From positions 744,001 through 808,000 of the forward strand of contig JADGEL010000002.1 of the NCBI GenBank assembly GCA_016744415.1: DNA of 64,000 nucleotides. The letters run 5' to 3'. Each line of letters begins with the position of its first letter. Position 1 is the first letter of the stretch. Shown here piece after piece: positions 18,501 through 27,780 of this stretch. Under the pieces are notes generated by a model. It was not told the DNA's origin. It saw only the letters and a list, made by a program, of their open reading frames with translations, and made no database searches. Origin of the DNA: Flavobacteriaceae bacterium. GTDB lineage: Bacteria; Bacteroidota; Bacteroidia; Flavobacteriales; Flavobacteriaceae. A program made the position numbers and the translations under genes.

Positions 18501-19926
18501 ATTACCAATTATAGATTTTACAAATATATCTTTAGCATCAGAATGTGATAACGATGATGATGGGGATGACACAAACGAAATAGGAGTCACTTTTGATTTA
18601 GGAAGCTTGAGAGATGATTTTAAAAACTTGCAACCAGATATTGCAACTGTAAATTATATAGTAACTTATCATGAAAATTTAACAGATGCACAAGCTTCTC
18701 CAGGGCTAAATCCTTTATCAGATTTATATCCAAATATCATTAATAATCAAACCATTTTTGTTCGTATAGAAAATGACAATACAGGATGTATTAGAATTGA
18801 AGAATCTCCTATATTTTTAGTAGTAAACCCTTTGCCAATATTAACTCCAATTACAATTGCACCAGCTTGTGATAATGATGAAGATGGTGATGATACTAAT
18901 GGAAGTGTTACTTGGAATTTAGATGATTATATTGGCGATTTCACTTCAATGCAAACAACAACAGATCCTGTTACTGTAACTTTTCATACTACATTGTCAG
19001 GAGCATCTTCAACACCATTTACAGATGAAATTACAACAACATCTGCATATTTAAACACTTCAAATCCAGAGCAAATTTTTGTTCGAGTTACAAACAATAT
19101 AACAGGATGCTTTAGAGCAATTCATGCTTTTGATTTAATTGTGAATCCATTACCAGAATTTGAATTAGCAGATGAATCGTTAGTCTGTGAAAATATATTA
19201 CCACATGAAATTTCAGTAGAAAATCCTACCGAGAGCGATTATTTGTATGAGTGGTTTAACTCTAACGGAGTCTCTATCGGCAACGACCAAACTCTGATAA
19301 TTACTGATACAAATGATATTACAGTAGCAGGCGTTTATTATTTAGTTACAGCTACAAATCCTACAACTTTTTGCGAACGAACTAAATCAATTAGAGTATG
19401 GAAATCTTCTATAGCAACAATAACCGATGCCGATATTATTACAGTAGAATTTAGCAGTCCTGAAAATTCTATAGAAGTATTGACAGCTAATTTAGGAAGT
19501 GGAGATTATGAATTTGCATTAGAACACCCTAGAGATAGCAGGTATTATCAAGATGACCCAAAGTTTGTAGATTTAATGGGAGGTATTTACACCTTACTTG
19601 TAAGAGACAAAAATGGTTGTGGAGAAACTTCTATTGAAGTCGTGTTAATAGACTATCCCAGATTCTTAACCCCTAACAATGATAGTTATAATGATACTTG
19701 GCAATTACTAGGAGTTGAATCAGCAAAATTTACAGTTTCACCAATCGAGATTTATGATAGGTACGGAAAGCTTGTTACAATAATTAACGCTACAGATATT
19801 GGTTGGGATGGTACCTATAATGGTGCCGCTTTACCGAGTGGTGGTTTTTGGTTCGCACTCACTTTGACTGACCAACTTGGTAAAACAACTCTACATCGGG
19901 GTAATTTTAGTTTAGTAAGACGGTAA
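15511..19926 (+). CDS. Large repetitive surface protein with T9SS type B sorting domain
   Basis: 1471-residue secreted protein. A signal peptide (cut near YLSAQN) is followed by an N-terminal globular domain (about 20-185, with DVDFVAWGPF) and an Ig-like segment (190-280). A long array of about ten repeats of 90-110 residues runs from about 290 to 1240. Each unit opens with a Cys-Asp-rich calcium-loop-like motif (ECDDNNDGFFDFDL) and ends with an IYVRM/IFVRI strand plus a cysteine and an EIEV strand. The C-terminal 85 residues form a gliding-motility-type (type B) T9SS domain: FLTPNNDSYNDTW, IYDRYGKLV, GWDGTYNG, NFSLVRR. The protein is therefore exported to the cell surface or medium, probably as an adhesin or matrix protein. 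The ligand is unknown. Confidence 0.93.
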   Translation: MKYLYFLFFVFISFYLSAQNTTCSAIDPFCTADGVDFPSNTNSGNAEVGPNYGCLGTDTPNPSWFYLKIDEPGDLFMLIEQNSAADFTGTGLDVDFVAWGPFTEAEYLAGICGDLTGGNIVPGDGTSGTSNTTTTQGCSYSGNAVENFNIIGANAGDYFVLLITNWGNAPGFIRMNQTNTKGGSTDCSILDSTLGPDQNVCEGDTVVLDATPTAGTAISYNWSLDTGAGFNNFTPTQTGATLTIDGTTGVAKVTGTYRVELVDINGVTETDEAVITFSTTPIANNTTKIEQCDDDNNSLWSFDLTTRNTDIIGAQDATQFTISYYTNQSDADTDTDPITSPATYINTSNPQTIYARIANNGNVDCYNTTNFEIEVYDTPIANPVTNLHECDDNNDDSWDFNLDSQSGTILGTQDTTQFTITYHTSLVDADADANPITTSTSYTNLSNPQTIFVRIDNNDNNDCYNTTSFEIEVFDTPTANIVTKIDECDDNNDGFFDFDLTTKNTDILGAQDATQFTITYHTSIADADADTNPIATPSAYTNTSSPQTIFVRIDNNDNNNCYDTTDFEIEVYKSAFPSTTIALLGSCDDTSVGSDFDGFIIFDLTQRETEILNGQSTADFTLTYFTDAGYTTQIPVGDIANFTNTVAGGQTIYVRMTNNLNANCYSDTSFEIEVFPLPVLNTSPGIPPYELIQCDDPSNDAEANFNLNQANGDVINPVTTETFIYYTSEALAIAGVPGTEIPDATAYFVTGSVDQVWVRVVTVNGCFRTAMVNLIIRPSQINPDYQLYECDDFLDIDGNDTPTNNDTDGITTFDFQDEIDLILAPFAGTAGVSVSCHHTEADSDAGINPIDPTTYSNYRNKTSANQERIWVRIVSTLGNDCLANGNFITLNANQVPIANTVADLKLCDNDDDGDNTNGIGVLFDLESQTNLIRETGTVATDFPITYHLSKADADTGNSPQSSPFSNTTNGQTIYARIVNTATGCVNAHIEFSLIVNSLPIIDFTNISLASECDNDDDGDDTNEIGVTFDLGSLRDDFKNLQPDIATVNYIVTYHENLTDAQASPGLNPLSDLYPNIINNQTIFVRIENDNTGCIRIEESPIFLVVNPLPILTPITIAPACDNDEDGDDTNGSVTWNLDDYIGDFTSMQTTTDPVTVTFHTTLSGASSTPFTDEITTTSAYLNTSNPEQIFVRVTNNITGCFRAIHAFDLIVNPLPEFELADESLVCENILPHEISVENPTESDYLYEWFNSNGVSIGNDQTLIITDTNDITVAGVYYLVTATNPTTFCERTKSIRVWKSSIATITDADIITVEFSSPENSIEVLTANLGSGDYEFALEHPRDSRYYQDDPKFVDLMGGIYTLLVRDKNGCGETSIEVVLIDYPRFLTPNNDSYNDTWQLLGVESAKFTVSPIEIYDRYGKLVTIINATDIGWDGTYNGAALPSGGFWFALTLTDQLGKTTLHRGNFSLVRR

Positions 19927-19941
19927 TATTTTTTCTTTTGT

Positions 19942-19949
19942 TATATTTG
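19942..19949 (+). promoter_or_regulatory. Promoter -7 element of the second T9SS gene
   Basis: TATATTTG, an exact TAnnTTTG match, 31 nt before the ATG at 19981 and 15 nt after the stop of the first giant gene. The -33 box is weak. It suggests the second gene can be expressed on its own. Confidence 0.45.
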
Positions 19950-19980
19950 CTAGCATCAAAAAAATACATTCTAACTTACT

Positions 19981-22900
19981 ATGAGAAAACTAACTATATT
20001 ATTTTTAGTATTCAGCTCAACTTTTATATATTCTCAATCTCCTAATGATATAAATGGTGCTACCGCAATTTGCGGCGATATAGATTTTACATATACACCA
20101 ACTGGCCCAGGTGTAGATGATTTTTTGACAAATGCAAACCCAACTTGCTTACCAACTGATCCAGTAGAAAGTCAAAGTATATGGTTAAGATTAACTTTTG
20201 ACACTGGTGGTTCTTTAGAGTTTACATTAATTCCAAACAATAATTCCGACGATTATGATTGGGCTCTTTTTGATATTACAACTGCACCAGCAAACAGTAC
20301 AGGTACGCAATTAAGATGTTCTTCAACAATGTTTTTAGCACCTAATGGAGCAACAGGTCTTGGAAATGGCGCTACTGATATTTCTGAAGGCCCAGGAACT
20401 GGAGATGGGTTTTTAGCACCAGTAAATGTAAATGCAGGTGATGTATTATTACTTTTTATAAACAATTGGTCTTCTTCTACTTCAGGGTTTGATTTAAGTT
20501 TTGGAGGTACGGCAACTTTTAATCCACCACCAACAAATGAAGTACCTGTTGGAGTTGCCTTAGACATAGAAGAATGTGACGCCGATGGAGTTCCAGATAA
20601 TGCTACACTTTTTGATTTAACTGTAAATTCTCCTATAATGATAGGAGCACAAACAGGAGTTACAGTAACTTATCATGAAGTAGAAGGCGATGCTCAAATT
20701 GGAGCAAATGCTATTAATACTCCATCATCATTTCAATCTGGCCCTCAAACTATTTATGCAAGAATTACCAATACAGGTACCGAGTGTTTTTCGGTGGTTG
20801 AATTTAATCTAATTATTACTGGCAGTTTAACGTTAACCGCACCTGATATAGAAATATGTGATGATAATAATGATACTCTTTGGGATTTTGATTTAACTCA
20901 AAGTGATGTATCCATTTTAAATGGACAAGCAGGTTTGATCGTATCTTATCACGAAAATCAAAATGATGCGTTAAATGATATAAGTCCAATTGTTGGCTTG
21001 TATCAAAACACATCAAATCCACAAATACTTTGGGCAAGATTAGATGATCCAATCGGCGGATGCTTCGGTGTCGATGATTTTAGAATTGAGGTATTCAATA
21101 CACCAATTGCATTAACTGCACCAACCATGGTTTTATGTGATGATGACAATAATGGAACCATGCCGTTTATGTTAACAGACCAAGACGCATTTATAAATAC
21201 AGATGTTGGAATGACAATTACATATCACCCAACACAGGTAGATGCAGATAGTAATATGAATGCTATTTCGAGCCCTTTTGAAAATGGTAGTACAATAATT
21301 TATGCCCGTGTAGAAAATGATTTAAAAACTGACTGCTATACAACTTCAAGTTTTGGTTTAGAAGTTTATGATTCTGCTTTTCCGCTAGATACAGCTAGTA
21401 TTGCTAATTATTCTTTTTGCGACAATAATTTAGATGGCGATGACACCAATGGTTTTATTGAATTCGATTTAACTCAAAAAGAAACTGAAATACTCAACGG
21501 ACAAGCTCCTTCAGATTTTACCTTGACTTATTTTACAGCTTCAGATTATAATGCTTTAAGTTTAATTGCTACTCCCTCTGTTTTTACAAATACAATTGTA
21601 AATGGGCAAACCATTTATGTGCGTATGACCAACAATTTAGAAGGGGCTTGTTTTTCTGATACTTCTTTCGAAATTGAAGTTTTTGAATTGCCTGTTTTAA
21701 ATACACCTCCTTTTGTCTTAGAACAATGCGATGATGATTTCGATGGATTCAACGTTTTTAACCTAACTGAAATCAATACCGATATTGTTACCTCCATTAC
21801 CTCAGAAATATTTACGTATCACGAATCTCCTGCGGATGCTATTTCTGGTGGAAGCCCAATTCCAAATCCAACAACCTATACCAATATAGATCCAAATATT
21901 GATACAAATGTTTGGGTACGGATAGAAAATAGTAATGGCTGTTTTAGAACTACACAAATAGAATTGGTTGTAAAACCATCTGCAATTCCAACTAATTTTT
22001 TAGAAGAATTTTATGCCTGTGATGATGGTACAGATACCACTGACGGAATTGCAACTTTCAACTTTAGTAGTGTTACTGCTCAGATCGAAGCTATTTTTCC
22101 AGTAGCAATTGATGTCTATTATTATGAAAATGAAGCTGATGCTACCAGTGAAATTAACGAAATACCAGACCCTAGTAATCATCAAAACACCAACTCTCCT
22201 GGAATACAAGAAATCTGGGTAAGAGCCGATAGCCAATTAGGAAACGATTGTTTAGGAAACGGACATCATGTTACCCTATTTGTAAACTCACTACCTCAGT
22301 TTGATGTAGATTTAACAAGGATTGTTTGTTTAAACCTACCTCCTATCACTTTAGAAACTTACAATGCAAATGATAGCTATTCCTATGTTTGGACGGATGA
22401 AAATAATGCGATTATCAGCAATCAACCAACAGCAAGTGTATCCGTTGGTGGGGTATATACCGTAGTAGCAAGTTTTACGTATCCTGACGGAACAGTATGT
22501 CAATCTGAAGAAAGAACAACTACAGTAAGTGAATCTATCATTGCAACTATTAATATTAATGATGTAACTATTGTTGATGATTCTGAAAACAATACCATCA
22601 CCATTAACAACACTGGTACAAATCTAGGAATTGGTGATTATGAGTTTGCCTTAGATGATGGCAATGACGGAATTGGTTTTTACCAAGACGAACCCTATTT
22701 TGAAAACGTTGCTCCAGGTATCAGAACCATTTATGTACAAGATAAAAACAATTGTGGTGTCGTAAAACTGAAAGTGGCTGTTATCGGTTTTCCAAAATTC
22801 TTTACACCAAATAATGACGGTGAAAATGATACTTGGCAAATAAAAGGTGTTGGAGAAAATTTCTTCTCGAGTTCTCTCATTTATATTTATGATCGCTATG

Positions 22901-23061
22901 GTAAAATGATTACAAAAGTAGATCCTACTACTCAAGGGTGGGATGGATATTACAACGGAGAATCTCTACCATCTACCGATTATTGGTTTACTGCCGAACT
23001 CATAGACCAAAACGGAAATACCCGAAACCGTAAAGGACACTTTAGCCTTGTGAGGAGATAG
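19981..23061 (+). CDS. Second repetitive surface protein with T9SS type B sorting domain
   Basis: 1026-residue paralogue of the preceding protein, with the same design. A signal peptide (cut near TFIYSQS) is followed by an N-terminal domain (20-185, with DYDWALFDITT, equivalent to the DVDFVAWGPF region of its neighbour) and about six repeats of 85-105 residues, each starting with a Cys-Asp-rich turn (ICDDNNDTLWDFDLT, LCDDDNNGTMPF). An Ig-like segment comes next, then a C-terminal type B T9SS domain: FFTPNNDGENDTW, IYDRYGKMI, GWDGYYNG, HFSLVRR. Shared words such as EILNGQ and NGQTIYVRMTNNL in both proteins point to tandem duplication followed by change in repeat number. Expected location is the cell surface. 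Confidence 0.93.
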   Translation: MRKLTILFLVFSSTFIYSQSPNDINGATAICGDIDFTYTPTGPGVDDFLTNANPTCLPTDPVESQSIWLRLTFDTGGSLEFTLIPNNNSDDYDWALFDITTAPANSTGTQLRCSSTMFLAPNGATGLGNGATDISEGPGTGDGFLAPVNVNAGDVLLLFINNWSSSTSGFDLSFGGTATFNPPPTNEVPVGVALDIEECDADGVPDNATLFDLTVNSPIMIGAQTGVTVTYHEVEGDAQIGANAINTPSSFQSGPQTIYARITNTGTECFSVVEFNLIITGSLTLTAPDIEICDDNNDTLWDFDLTQSDVSILNGQAGLIVSYHENQNDALNDISPIVGLYQNTSNPQILWARLDDPIGGCFGVDDFRIEVFNTPIALTAPTMVLCDDDNNGTMPFMLTDQDAFINTDVGMTITYHPTQVDADSNMNAISSPFENGSTIIYARVENDLKTDCYTTSSFGLEVYDSAFPLDTASIANYSFCDNNLDGDDTNGFIEFDLTQKETEILNGQAPSDFTLTYFTASDYNALSLIATPSVFTNTIVNGQTIYVRMTNNLEGACFSDTSFEIEVFELPVLNTPPFVLEQCDDDFDGFNVFNLTEINTDIVTSITSEIFTYHESPADAISGGSPIPNPTTYTNIDPNIDTNVWVRIENSNGCFRTTQIELVVKPSAIPTNFLEEFYACDDGTDTTDGIATFNFSSVTAQIEAIFPVAIDVYYYENEADATSEINEIPDPSNHQNTNSPGIQEIWVRADSQLGNDCLGNGHHVTLFVNSLPQFDVDLTRIVCLNLPPITLETYNANDSYSYVWTDENNAIISNQPTASVSVGGVYTVVASFTYPDGTVCQSEERTTTVSESIIATININDVTIVDDSENNTITINNTGTNLGIGDYEFALDDGNDGIGFYQDEPYFENVAPGIRTIYVQDKNNCGVVKLKVAVIGFPKFFTPNNDGENDTWQIKGVGENFFSSSLIYIYDRYGKMITKVDPTTQGWDGYYNGESLPSTDYWFTAELIDQNGNTRNRKGHFSLVRR

Positions 23062-23070
23062 TGCAAAATA

Positions 23071-23099
23071 AAAAAGCCTCTCAAAGCTGAAAGGCTTTA
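23071..23099. terminator. Bidirectional terminator
   Basis: Hairpin AAAGCCT / AGGCTTT with a loop of about 12 nt, flanked by an A run on the left and TTTATT on the right. It lies between the convergent T9SS gene and the FadL-type gene. Confidence 0.7.
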
Positions 23100-23118
23100 T
23101 TTCTAAATTCAACTAATA

Positions 23119-24450
23119 TTAGATATTAAAAACCAATGAAATGGTATATTTTGAAGTGTCAATATCAAGATTTGCTGGAGCTACTTGATCATAATCTGCA
23201 TAAAAATCATAAATACCAGTTTGCTGAGAATTTTCATAAGCAAAATCTAATTTTACAAATCCGAAGCTGTAACCAGCACCAAAAGAATATCCTTTTAAAT
23301 CATCTGATGAAATAGCATTCTTATATGGGCTTTGTTGAAAGTGATACCCACCTCTTAAACTCAATTGTTTTACTCTCCATTCTGTACCAACTCTAACTTC
23401 TGATGTTCCTTGTAAGTCACTATCAAAATATTGATTTTCTTGTTGAAAATCTCTTGAAGGATCTAAACTAATATTACTATAATTTCTAAATGTATAATCT
23501 AAACTGATCAGCCCTTTTTTACCAAATATGTATGCTGCACTAGCAGTATATTTGCTTGGTGATCTAAGTTCATAATAAAAGCCATTTAGCAAACCTGAAT
23601 TATTATACGATTCTTCTAACAGGTTATACCAAACCGGAGATTGATATGCTAAACCGAGGCGTAAATTTTCTGTTGGCTTTACAATAAATCCAAGGCTAAA
23701 AGAAAAGCCATAACCCGAAGTCCAAAGTTCTTCTAAAGAACTTGAAAGATAACGAGGAAGGCGATCACCATTATCGTTATAGTTTTCTTCTTCTAAATAG
23801 GCAGATTGATAAAATCGTAAGTCATGAGAGTTAAATGAAGCACCTATGTACAAATTATCTTTGTATTGCGATGCAAATGAAAAAGTATATTTATTATTTT
23901 TCCCACTTGTATAGTTTTCAAAATATTGTCTATCAGCATTTAAATATATATTATCCGGATCTGGATTATCTTCATCATAATCCTCATCATAAATAAAAGT
24001 TGGATAATCACTATTTCCATCAGCTATCCAAAAATTTTTAAAATTTCTCGCCAAACTATAATTAAATCCTATGGCTGTATTATGCCAATCTGAAAAATTA
24101 TTTTTAAATACAAATACTGCCCCCATTTGAGATAAGGTTGTATAGTTGTCATTTAAGGAAGTATTTGTTCCGTAATAATTAGCTCCAATCTTTTGATCTC
24201 TAATATTAAGTGTAGCCGAAAACTCACTCTTCAGAAATACTGCTGTCCCTGCGGGATTAATTTCGATGGCGCTTAGATCTCCGCCCAAAGCGCCAAAGGC
24301 TCCGCTCATTGCTCTAAAACGAGCAGTACCATTATTGTCTTCGCCTGTAAATAACACACCTAAATCTCCATACCCCATCAATGATGATGGCTCTTGAGCA
24401 TTAGACACAAATGCACATAATAAGGCTGCTATAAATAGTGTTTTTTTCAT
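23119..24450 (-). CDS. FadL/OmpP1-type outer-membrane transport protein
   Basis: 443-residue outer-membrane barrel protein with a signal peptide (cut near FVSNAQE). The N-terminal hatch-like region reads RFRAMSGAFGALGGDLSAIEINPAGTAVF, the flavobacterial form of the FadL/TodX GNAGAT-NPAG motif. The remainder alternates strands and turns and ends with SLVFNI, an aromatic C-terminal strand. Family members pass hydrophobic molecules across the outer membrane; relatives are often annotated as hemin receptors, without strong basis. It lies 19 nt downstream of the repeat-rich lipoprotein gene and is probably co-transcribed with it. Confidence 0.85.
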   Translation of the reverse strand: MKKTLFIAALLCAFVSNAQEPSSLMGYGDLGVLFTGEDNNGTARFRAMSGAFGALGGDLSAIEINPAGTAVFLKSEFSATLNIRDQKIGANYYGTNTSLNDNYTTLSQMGAVFVFKNNFSDWHNTAIGFNYSLARNFKNFWIADGNSDYPTFIYDEDYDEDNPDPDNIYLNADRQYFENYTSGKNNKYTFSFASQYKDNLYIGASFNSHDLRFYQSAYLEEENYNDNGDRLPRYLSSSLEELWTSGYGFSFSLGFIVKPTENLRLGLAYQSPVWYNLLEESYNNSGLLNGFYYELRSPSKYTASAAYIFGKKGLISLDYTFRNYSNISLDPSRDFQQENQYFDSDLQGTSEVRVGTEWRVKQLSLRGGYHFQQSPYKNAISSDDLKGYSFGAGYSFGFVKLDFAYENSQQTGIYDFYADYDQVAPANLDIDTSKYTISLVFNI

Positions 24451-24469
24451 AATATTTTAAGTTTAGGTA

Positions 24470-25756
24470 TTATCTTCTTCTAGCAGGAGAGCTAGCTCTT
24501 GAACTTGATGAGCTTCTTGACCCAGAACTTCTACTTGACGATGCCGTATGGTTAGATCGTGTAGATGTTTGTCTGCTAGAACTTCTTGTTGATGATGAAG
24601 GTTTATAACTCGAGTTGCTATTTGTGTTACCTGTATAGCTCTTCCTAGTAGAATTGTTAGTTCTTATAGAACTACTATTTCTTGTACTAGTAGTATTAGT
24701 ATTTTTCCTTTTTACATAAACTACTTTAGTAGGTTTCGTAGTAGTAGAACTATTATTAACCACACTTCTTCTTCCACTAGACCTCACGGCACCACCAGAT
24801 CGACTTCCTCCAGACGACCTACTACTTCTACTTGGGCTATAACTTCTTGTACTACCACTTCTTGGAGTGGTGCTTCTAGTGCTTGTTCCTGTACTTCTAG
24901 TTGGACTTTTATAAGTTCTCCTTGTTGTTTTTTTAGTTGTAGTAGCATTTCTTGTGTTTCTTGTATTTCTAGTGCTTTTGCTATTTGATGTAGATTTGCT
25001 ACTTCTTCTACTTGTAGTATTTCTAGTTCTGTTAACATCGGCAATTTCTGTTGCACGTCTAGAATAGTTTGAACGACTAGAGTTTACACTCGTAGTGCCT
25101 CTTCTACCATATGAGCTACTTCCTCCTCCTGTATTATATGCATTTCGTCTTCCATAAGTATCATACCCTCTATAATAAGGCGGATAGTAACCACCTCCAT
25201 AATAAGGCGGATAGTAACCACCTCCATAATAAGGCGGATAATAACCACCTCCATAATATGGCGGATAGTAACCACCATAATAAGGAGGGTAATATCCATA
25301 AGCATAATATGGTGGACAATAGTTATAAAACGGATTACAATAACCATAATAGGGATAACCATACCCATAATTAAATCCAACACCAAAAGTAAAGCTTACA
25401 GAAACATTGTTCGATGTTCCCCAAGCAGCACTTTCATTTGTGTAATTTACATCATCAACATATATCGTATCGTATTGTTCTTCAAGAGAATTATCATAAT
25501 AATAGTCGTTAACATTTGTAATTAGATCACCGTCTTCTATTGATTTGTATTCATTCAACTTTAGTAAAAAATAATTTACTTCACCATCACTAGTTTCTTC
25601 AACAATAACTGTTTTGGTACTGTTAGGTGTAGCATAGATTCCATCATCTTCATTATACGCGCTTTGGTAAGATCCACAAGAAGTTAGGCTTAAAAGAATA
25701 ATTACAAATAAAGAGTATCTATGTGATTTGATATTTAATGTGTAAAAATCTTTCAT
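24470..25756 (-). CDS. Low-complexity lipoprotein (YYPPYYGG repeats and Ser/Arg-rich tail)
   Basis: 428-residue predicted lipoprotein. A hydrophobic segment ends in the lipobox SLTSC (Cys27). Residues 30-120 are ordinary acidic sequence. Residues 125-200 are Gly/Tyr/Pro repeats of GGGYYPPYY encoded by a 27-bp tandem repeat. From about 205 to the end the protein is almost entirely Ser, Arg, Thr, Asn and Lys (for example SRSSGGSRSGG), strongly basic and surely disordered. The tail could bind polyanions such as DNA, LPS or polysaccharide; this is inference. Co-transcribed with the FadL-type gene. I recognise no named family. Confidence 0.8.
   Translation of the reverse strand: MKDFYTLNIKSHRYSLFVIILLSLTSCGSYQSAYNEDDGIYATPNSTKTVIVEETSDGEVNYFLLKLNEYKSIEDGDLITNVNDYYYDNSLEEQYDTIYVDDVNYTNESAAWGTSNNVSVSFTFGVGFNYGYGYPYYGYCNPFYNYCPPYYAYGYYPPYYGGYYPPYYGGGYYPPYYGGGYYPPYYGGGYYPPYYRGYDTYGRRNAYNTGGGSSSYGRRGTTSVNSSRSNYSRRATEIADVNRTRNTTSRRSSKSTSNSKSTRNTRNTRNATTTKKTTRRTYKSPTRSTGTSTRSTTPRSGSTRSYSPSRSSRSSGGSRSGGAVRSSGRRSVVNNSSTTTKPTKVVYVKRKNTNTTSTRNSSSIRTNNSTRKSYTGNTNSNSSYKPSSSTRSSSRQTSTRSNHTASSSRSSGSRSSSSSRASSPARRR
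25172..25276. repeat. 27-bp tandem repeat, about four copies
   Basis: Near-identical 27-bp units start at 25172, 25199, 25226 and 25253 (the last diverging), encoding the nine-residue unit GGGYYPPYY. The copies are nearly identical at DNA level, so copy-number change by slippage is likely. Confidence 0.85.
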
Positions 25757-25804
25757 AATCCTTTGTTTTTTTTATGACGAACTATTTAAAATAAGTAGTT
25801 TTGT

Positions 25805-25836
25805 CAAAATTAATATTATTAATACGAATGTTACAA
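25805..25836 (-). promoter_or_regulatory. Promoter of the lipoprotein-FadL operon
   Basis: Minus strand: TTG at 25836-25834, 21 nt, then TAATTTTG at 25812-25805 (exact TAnnTTTG). The leader to the ATG is about 43 nt. A divergent promoter for proS must lie in the same 100 bp, but only a weak AATATTTG at 25835-25842 is seen. Confidence 0.5.
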
Positions 25837-25858
25837 TATTTGTGCCAAACTTTTGACA

Positions 25859-27331
25859 ATGAGTAAGAGATTAACAACTAGAGAAGATGATTATTCTAAG
25901 TGGTATAACGAGCTAGTCGTTAATGCAGACTTAGCAGAAAATTCTGGAGTAAGAGGATGCATGGTCATAAAACCTTATGGTTATGCTATTTGGGAAAAAA
26001 TGCAAGCAGAGCTTGATAGAATGTTTAAAGAAACAGGGCATGAAAATGCTTATTTCCCATTGTTTATTCCAAAATCTTATTTCTCAAAAGAAGCAAGTCA
26101 TGTTGATGGATTTGCAAAAGAATGTGCAGTGGTAACACATTATAGATTAAAGAATGATAAAAATGGAAAAGTTGTAGTTGACGAAACTGCAAAATTGGAA
26201 GAAGAATTAATTGTTCGTCCCACTTCTGAAACAATTATTTGGGACACCTATAGAAAATGGATCGAGTCTTATAGAGATTTACCAATCCTGGTAAATCAAT
26301 GGGCTAATGTGGTGAGATGGGAAATGCGTACTCGTTTATTTTTACGCACCTCAGAATTTTTATGGCAAGAAGGACATACCGCACACGCAACAGAAGAAGA
26401 AGCGTTGCAAGAATCTAAACTGATGCAAAAAGTTTATGCTGAGTTTGCAGAAAATTTTATGGCGATGCCTGTAATTCAAGGATCAAAATCTGAAAGTGAA
26501 CGTTTTGCTGGAGCATTAGAAACTTATACTATTGAAGCTTTAATGCAAGATGGAAAAGCTTTACAAGCAGGAACATCACACTTTTTGGGACAAAATTTTG
26601 CAAAAGCATTTGATGTTAAGTTTACTTCTAAAGAAGGAAAAAGAGAATTTGTTTGGGCAACTTCTTGGGGAGTATCAACACGATTAATGGGTGCTTTGGT
26701 AATGACACACTCTGACGACAAAGGCTTGGTATTACCTCCAAAATTAGCACCATTCCAAGTAGTAATTGTTCCTATTTACAGAAATGATGAGCAATTAGAT
26801 GCTATCATTGAAAAAGCAAACGAATTAGTTACCAATTTAAAAAAGGCTGGAGTGTCTGTTAAATTTGACAAAAGAACAACTCATAAACCTGGTTGGAAAT
26901 TTGCTGAATATGAATTAAAAGGCGTGCCTTTAAGAATCGCTATAGGTCCAAGAGATCTTGAAAATGGAACATTAGAAATTGCCAGAAGAGATACTTTAGA
27001 AAAGCAAACTATATCTATTGATGATACGGTTTCTTTCGTTGAAAAAACTTTGTCAGAGATTCAAGATAATTTATTTAACAAAGCAATGAATTATCGCAAT
27101 GAGCATATTACAAAAGTAAATTCATTTGACGAGTTTAAAAAAGTGCTTGAATCAAAAGGTGGATTCATATCAGCCCATTGGGATGGTACGATTGAGACAG
27201 AAGAAAAAATCAAAGAATTGACAAAAGCTACAATTAGATGTATCCCAAATGATGCTAAAAATGAAGATGGTAAATGTGTATATTCTGGAGCAAAATCAAT
27301 CAAAAGAGTTCTCTTTGCAAAAGCATATTAA
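25859..27331 (+). CDS. proS: Prolyl-tRNA synthetase
   Basis: Class II aminoacyl-tRNA synthetase that charges tRNA-Pro. The 490 residues start at the ATG giving [19 protein letters not shown]. It is the short, archaeal/eukaryal-type ProS with no editing insertion. Motif 2 and neighbours are visible: [45 protein letters not shown], and motif 3 in [29 protein letters not shown]. The anticodon-binding domain follows ([30 protein letters not shown]), then a C-terminal zinc-like domain with Cys residues in ATIRCIPND and GKCVYSG. Monocistronic, upstream of tRNA-Glu. Confidence 0.97.
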   Translation: MSKRLTTREDDYSKWYNELVVNADLAENSGVRGCMVIKPYGYAIWEKMQAELDRMFKETGHENAYFPLFIPKSYFSKEASHVDGFAKECAVVTHYRLKNDKNGKVVVDETAKLEEELIVRPTSETIIWDTYRKWIESYRDLPILVNQWANVVRWEMRTRLFLRTSEFLWQEGHTAHATEEEALQESKLMQKVYAEFAENFMAMPVIQGSKSESERFAGALETYTIEALMQDGKALQAGTSHFLGQNFAKAFDVKFTSKEGKREFVWATSWGVSTRLMGALVMTHSDDKGLVLPPKLAPFQVVIVPIYRNDEQLDAIIEKANELVTNLKKAGVSVKFDKRTTHKPGWKFAEYELKGVPLRIAIGPRDLENGTLEIARRDTLEKQTISIDDTVSFVEKTLSEIQDNLFNKAMNYRNEHITKVNSFDEFKKVLESKGGFISAHWDGTIETEEKIKELTKATIRCIPNDAKNEDGKCVYSGAKSIKRVLFAKAY

Positions 27332-27347
27332 AATAGTTTAAAAAAAG

Positions 27348-27378
27348 TTTTGCGAAGTTAAAAATAGTTGTATTTTTG
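27348..27378 (+). promoter_or_regulatory. Promoter of tRNA-Glu and rpsT
   Basis: TTTTG ending at 27352, 18 nt, then TATTTTTG at 27371-27378. This is a full match to the Bacteroidetes vegetative consensus and among the best in the window. The tRNA 5' end is 27 nt downstream. Confidence 0.75.
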
Positions 27379-27404
27379 CATCCGCTAAGGCAAAGAAATG
27401 TAAT

Positions 27405-27476
27405 GGTCCGTTCGTCTAGGGGTTAGGACGCATGGTTTTCATCCATGTAACAGGGGTTCGATTCCCCTACGGACTA
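27405..27476 (+). tRNA. tRNA-Glu (anticodon TTC)
   Basis: Cloverleaf folds fully. The acceptor is GGTCCGT / ACGGACT with a G-U first pair. The anticodon stem is CATGG / CCATG around the loop TTTTCAT, giving anticodon TTC. The T arm is AGGGG-TTCGATT-CCCCT. The discriminator is A at 27476, and CCA is not encoded. It shares a transcript with rpsT, which begins 23 nt after it. Confidence 0.95.
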
Positions 27477-27499
27477 CAAGTATTAAACAAAAAGATATT

Positions 27500-27751
27500 A
27501 TGGCAAATCACAAGTCAGCATTAAAAAGAATTAGAAGCAACGGTGCTAAACAATTAAGAAATAAGTATCAGCATAAAACTACACGTAATGCTGTAAGAGA
27601 TTTACGTGCTGCAACTGATAAAAAAGAAGCTGAAGCTTTATTACCTAAAGTTGTTGCAATGCTAGATAAACTAGCAAAGAACAATGTTATTCACAAGAAT
27701 AAAGCGGGTAACTTAAAATCTAAGTTAACAAGACAAGTTGCTACTTTATAA
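27500..27751 (+). CDS. rpsT: 30S ribosomal protein S20
   Basis: Small-subunit protein binding 16S rRNA helix 44 and the 5' domain. The 83 residues are normal for S20: [18 protein letters not shown] at the N-terminus, and the helical C-terminal part with [22 protein letters not shown]. It is transcribed behind tRNA-Glu and followed by a strong terminator. Confidence 0.97.
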   Translation: MANHKSALKRIRSNGAKQLRNKYQHKTTRNAVRDLRAATDKKEAEALLPKVVAMLDKLAKNNVIHKNKAGNLKSKLTRQVATL

Positions 27752-27780
27752 GCTGTAAATCAGTTATAATTTATTGAAAG

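Noticed and set aside
25172..25276. Regular direct repeats as a possible CRISPR array
   Set aside because: Units are contiguous with no spacers, are in frame and encode a protein repeat; no cas genes are present.
25111..25374. Plus-strand ORF rich in His/Asn opposite the lipoprotein repeat
   Set aside because: It is the mirror of the 27-bp repeat; it has no promoter, no start context and no recognisable domain.
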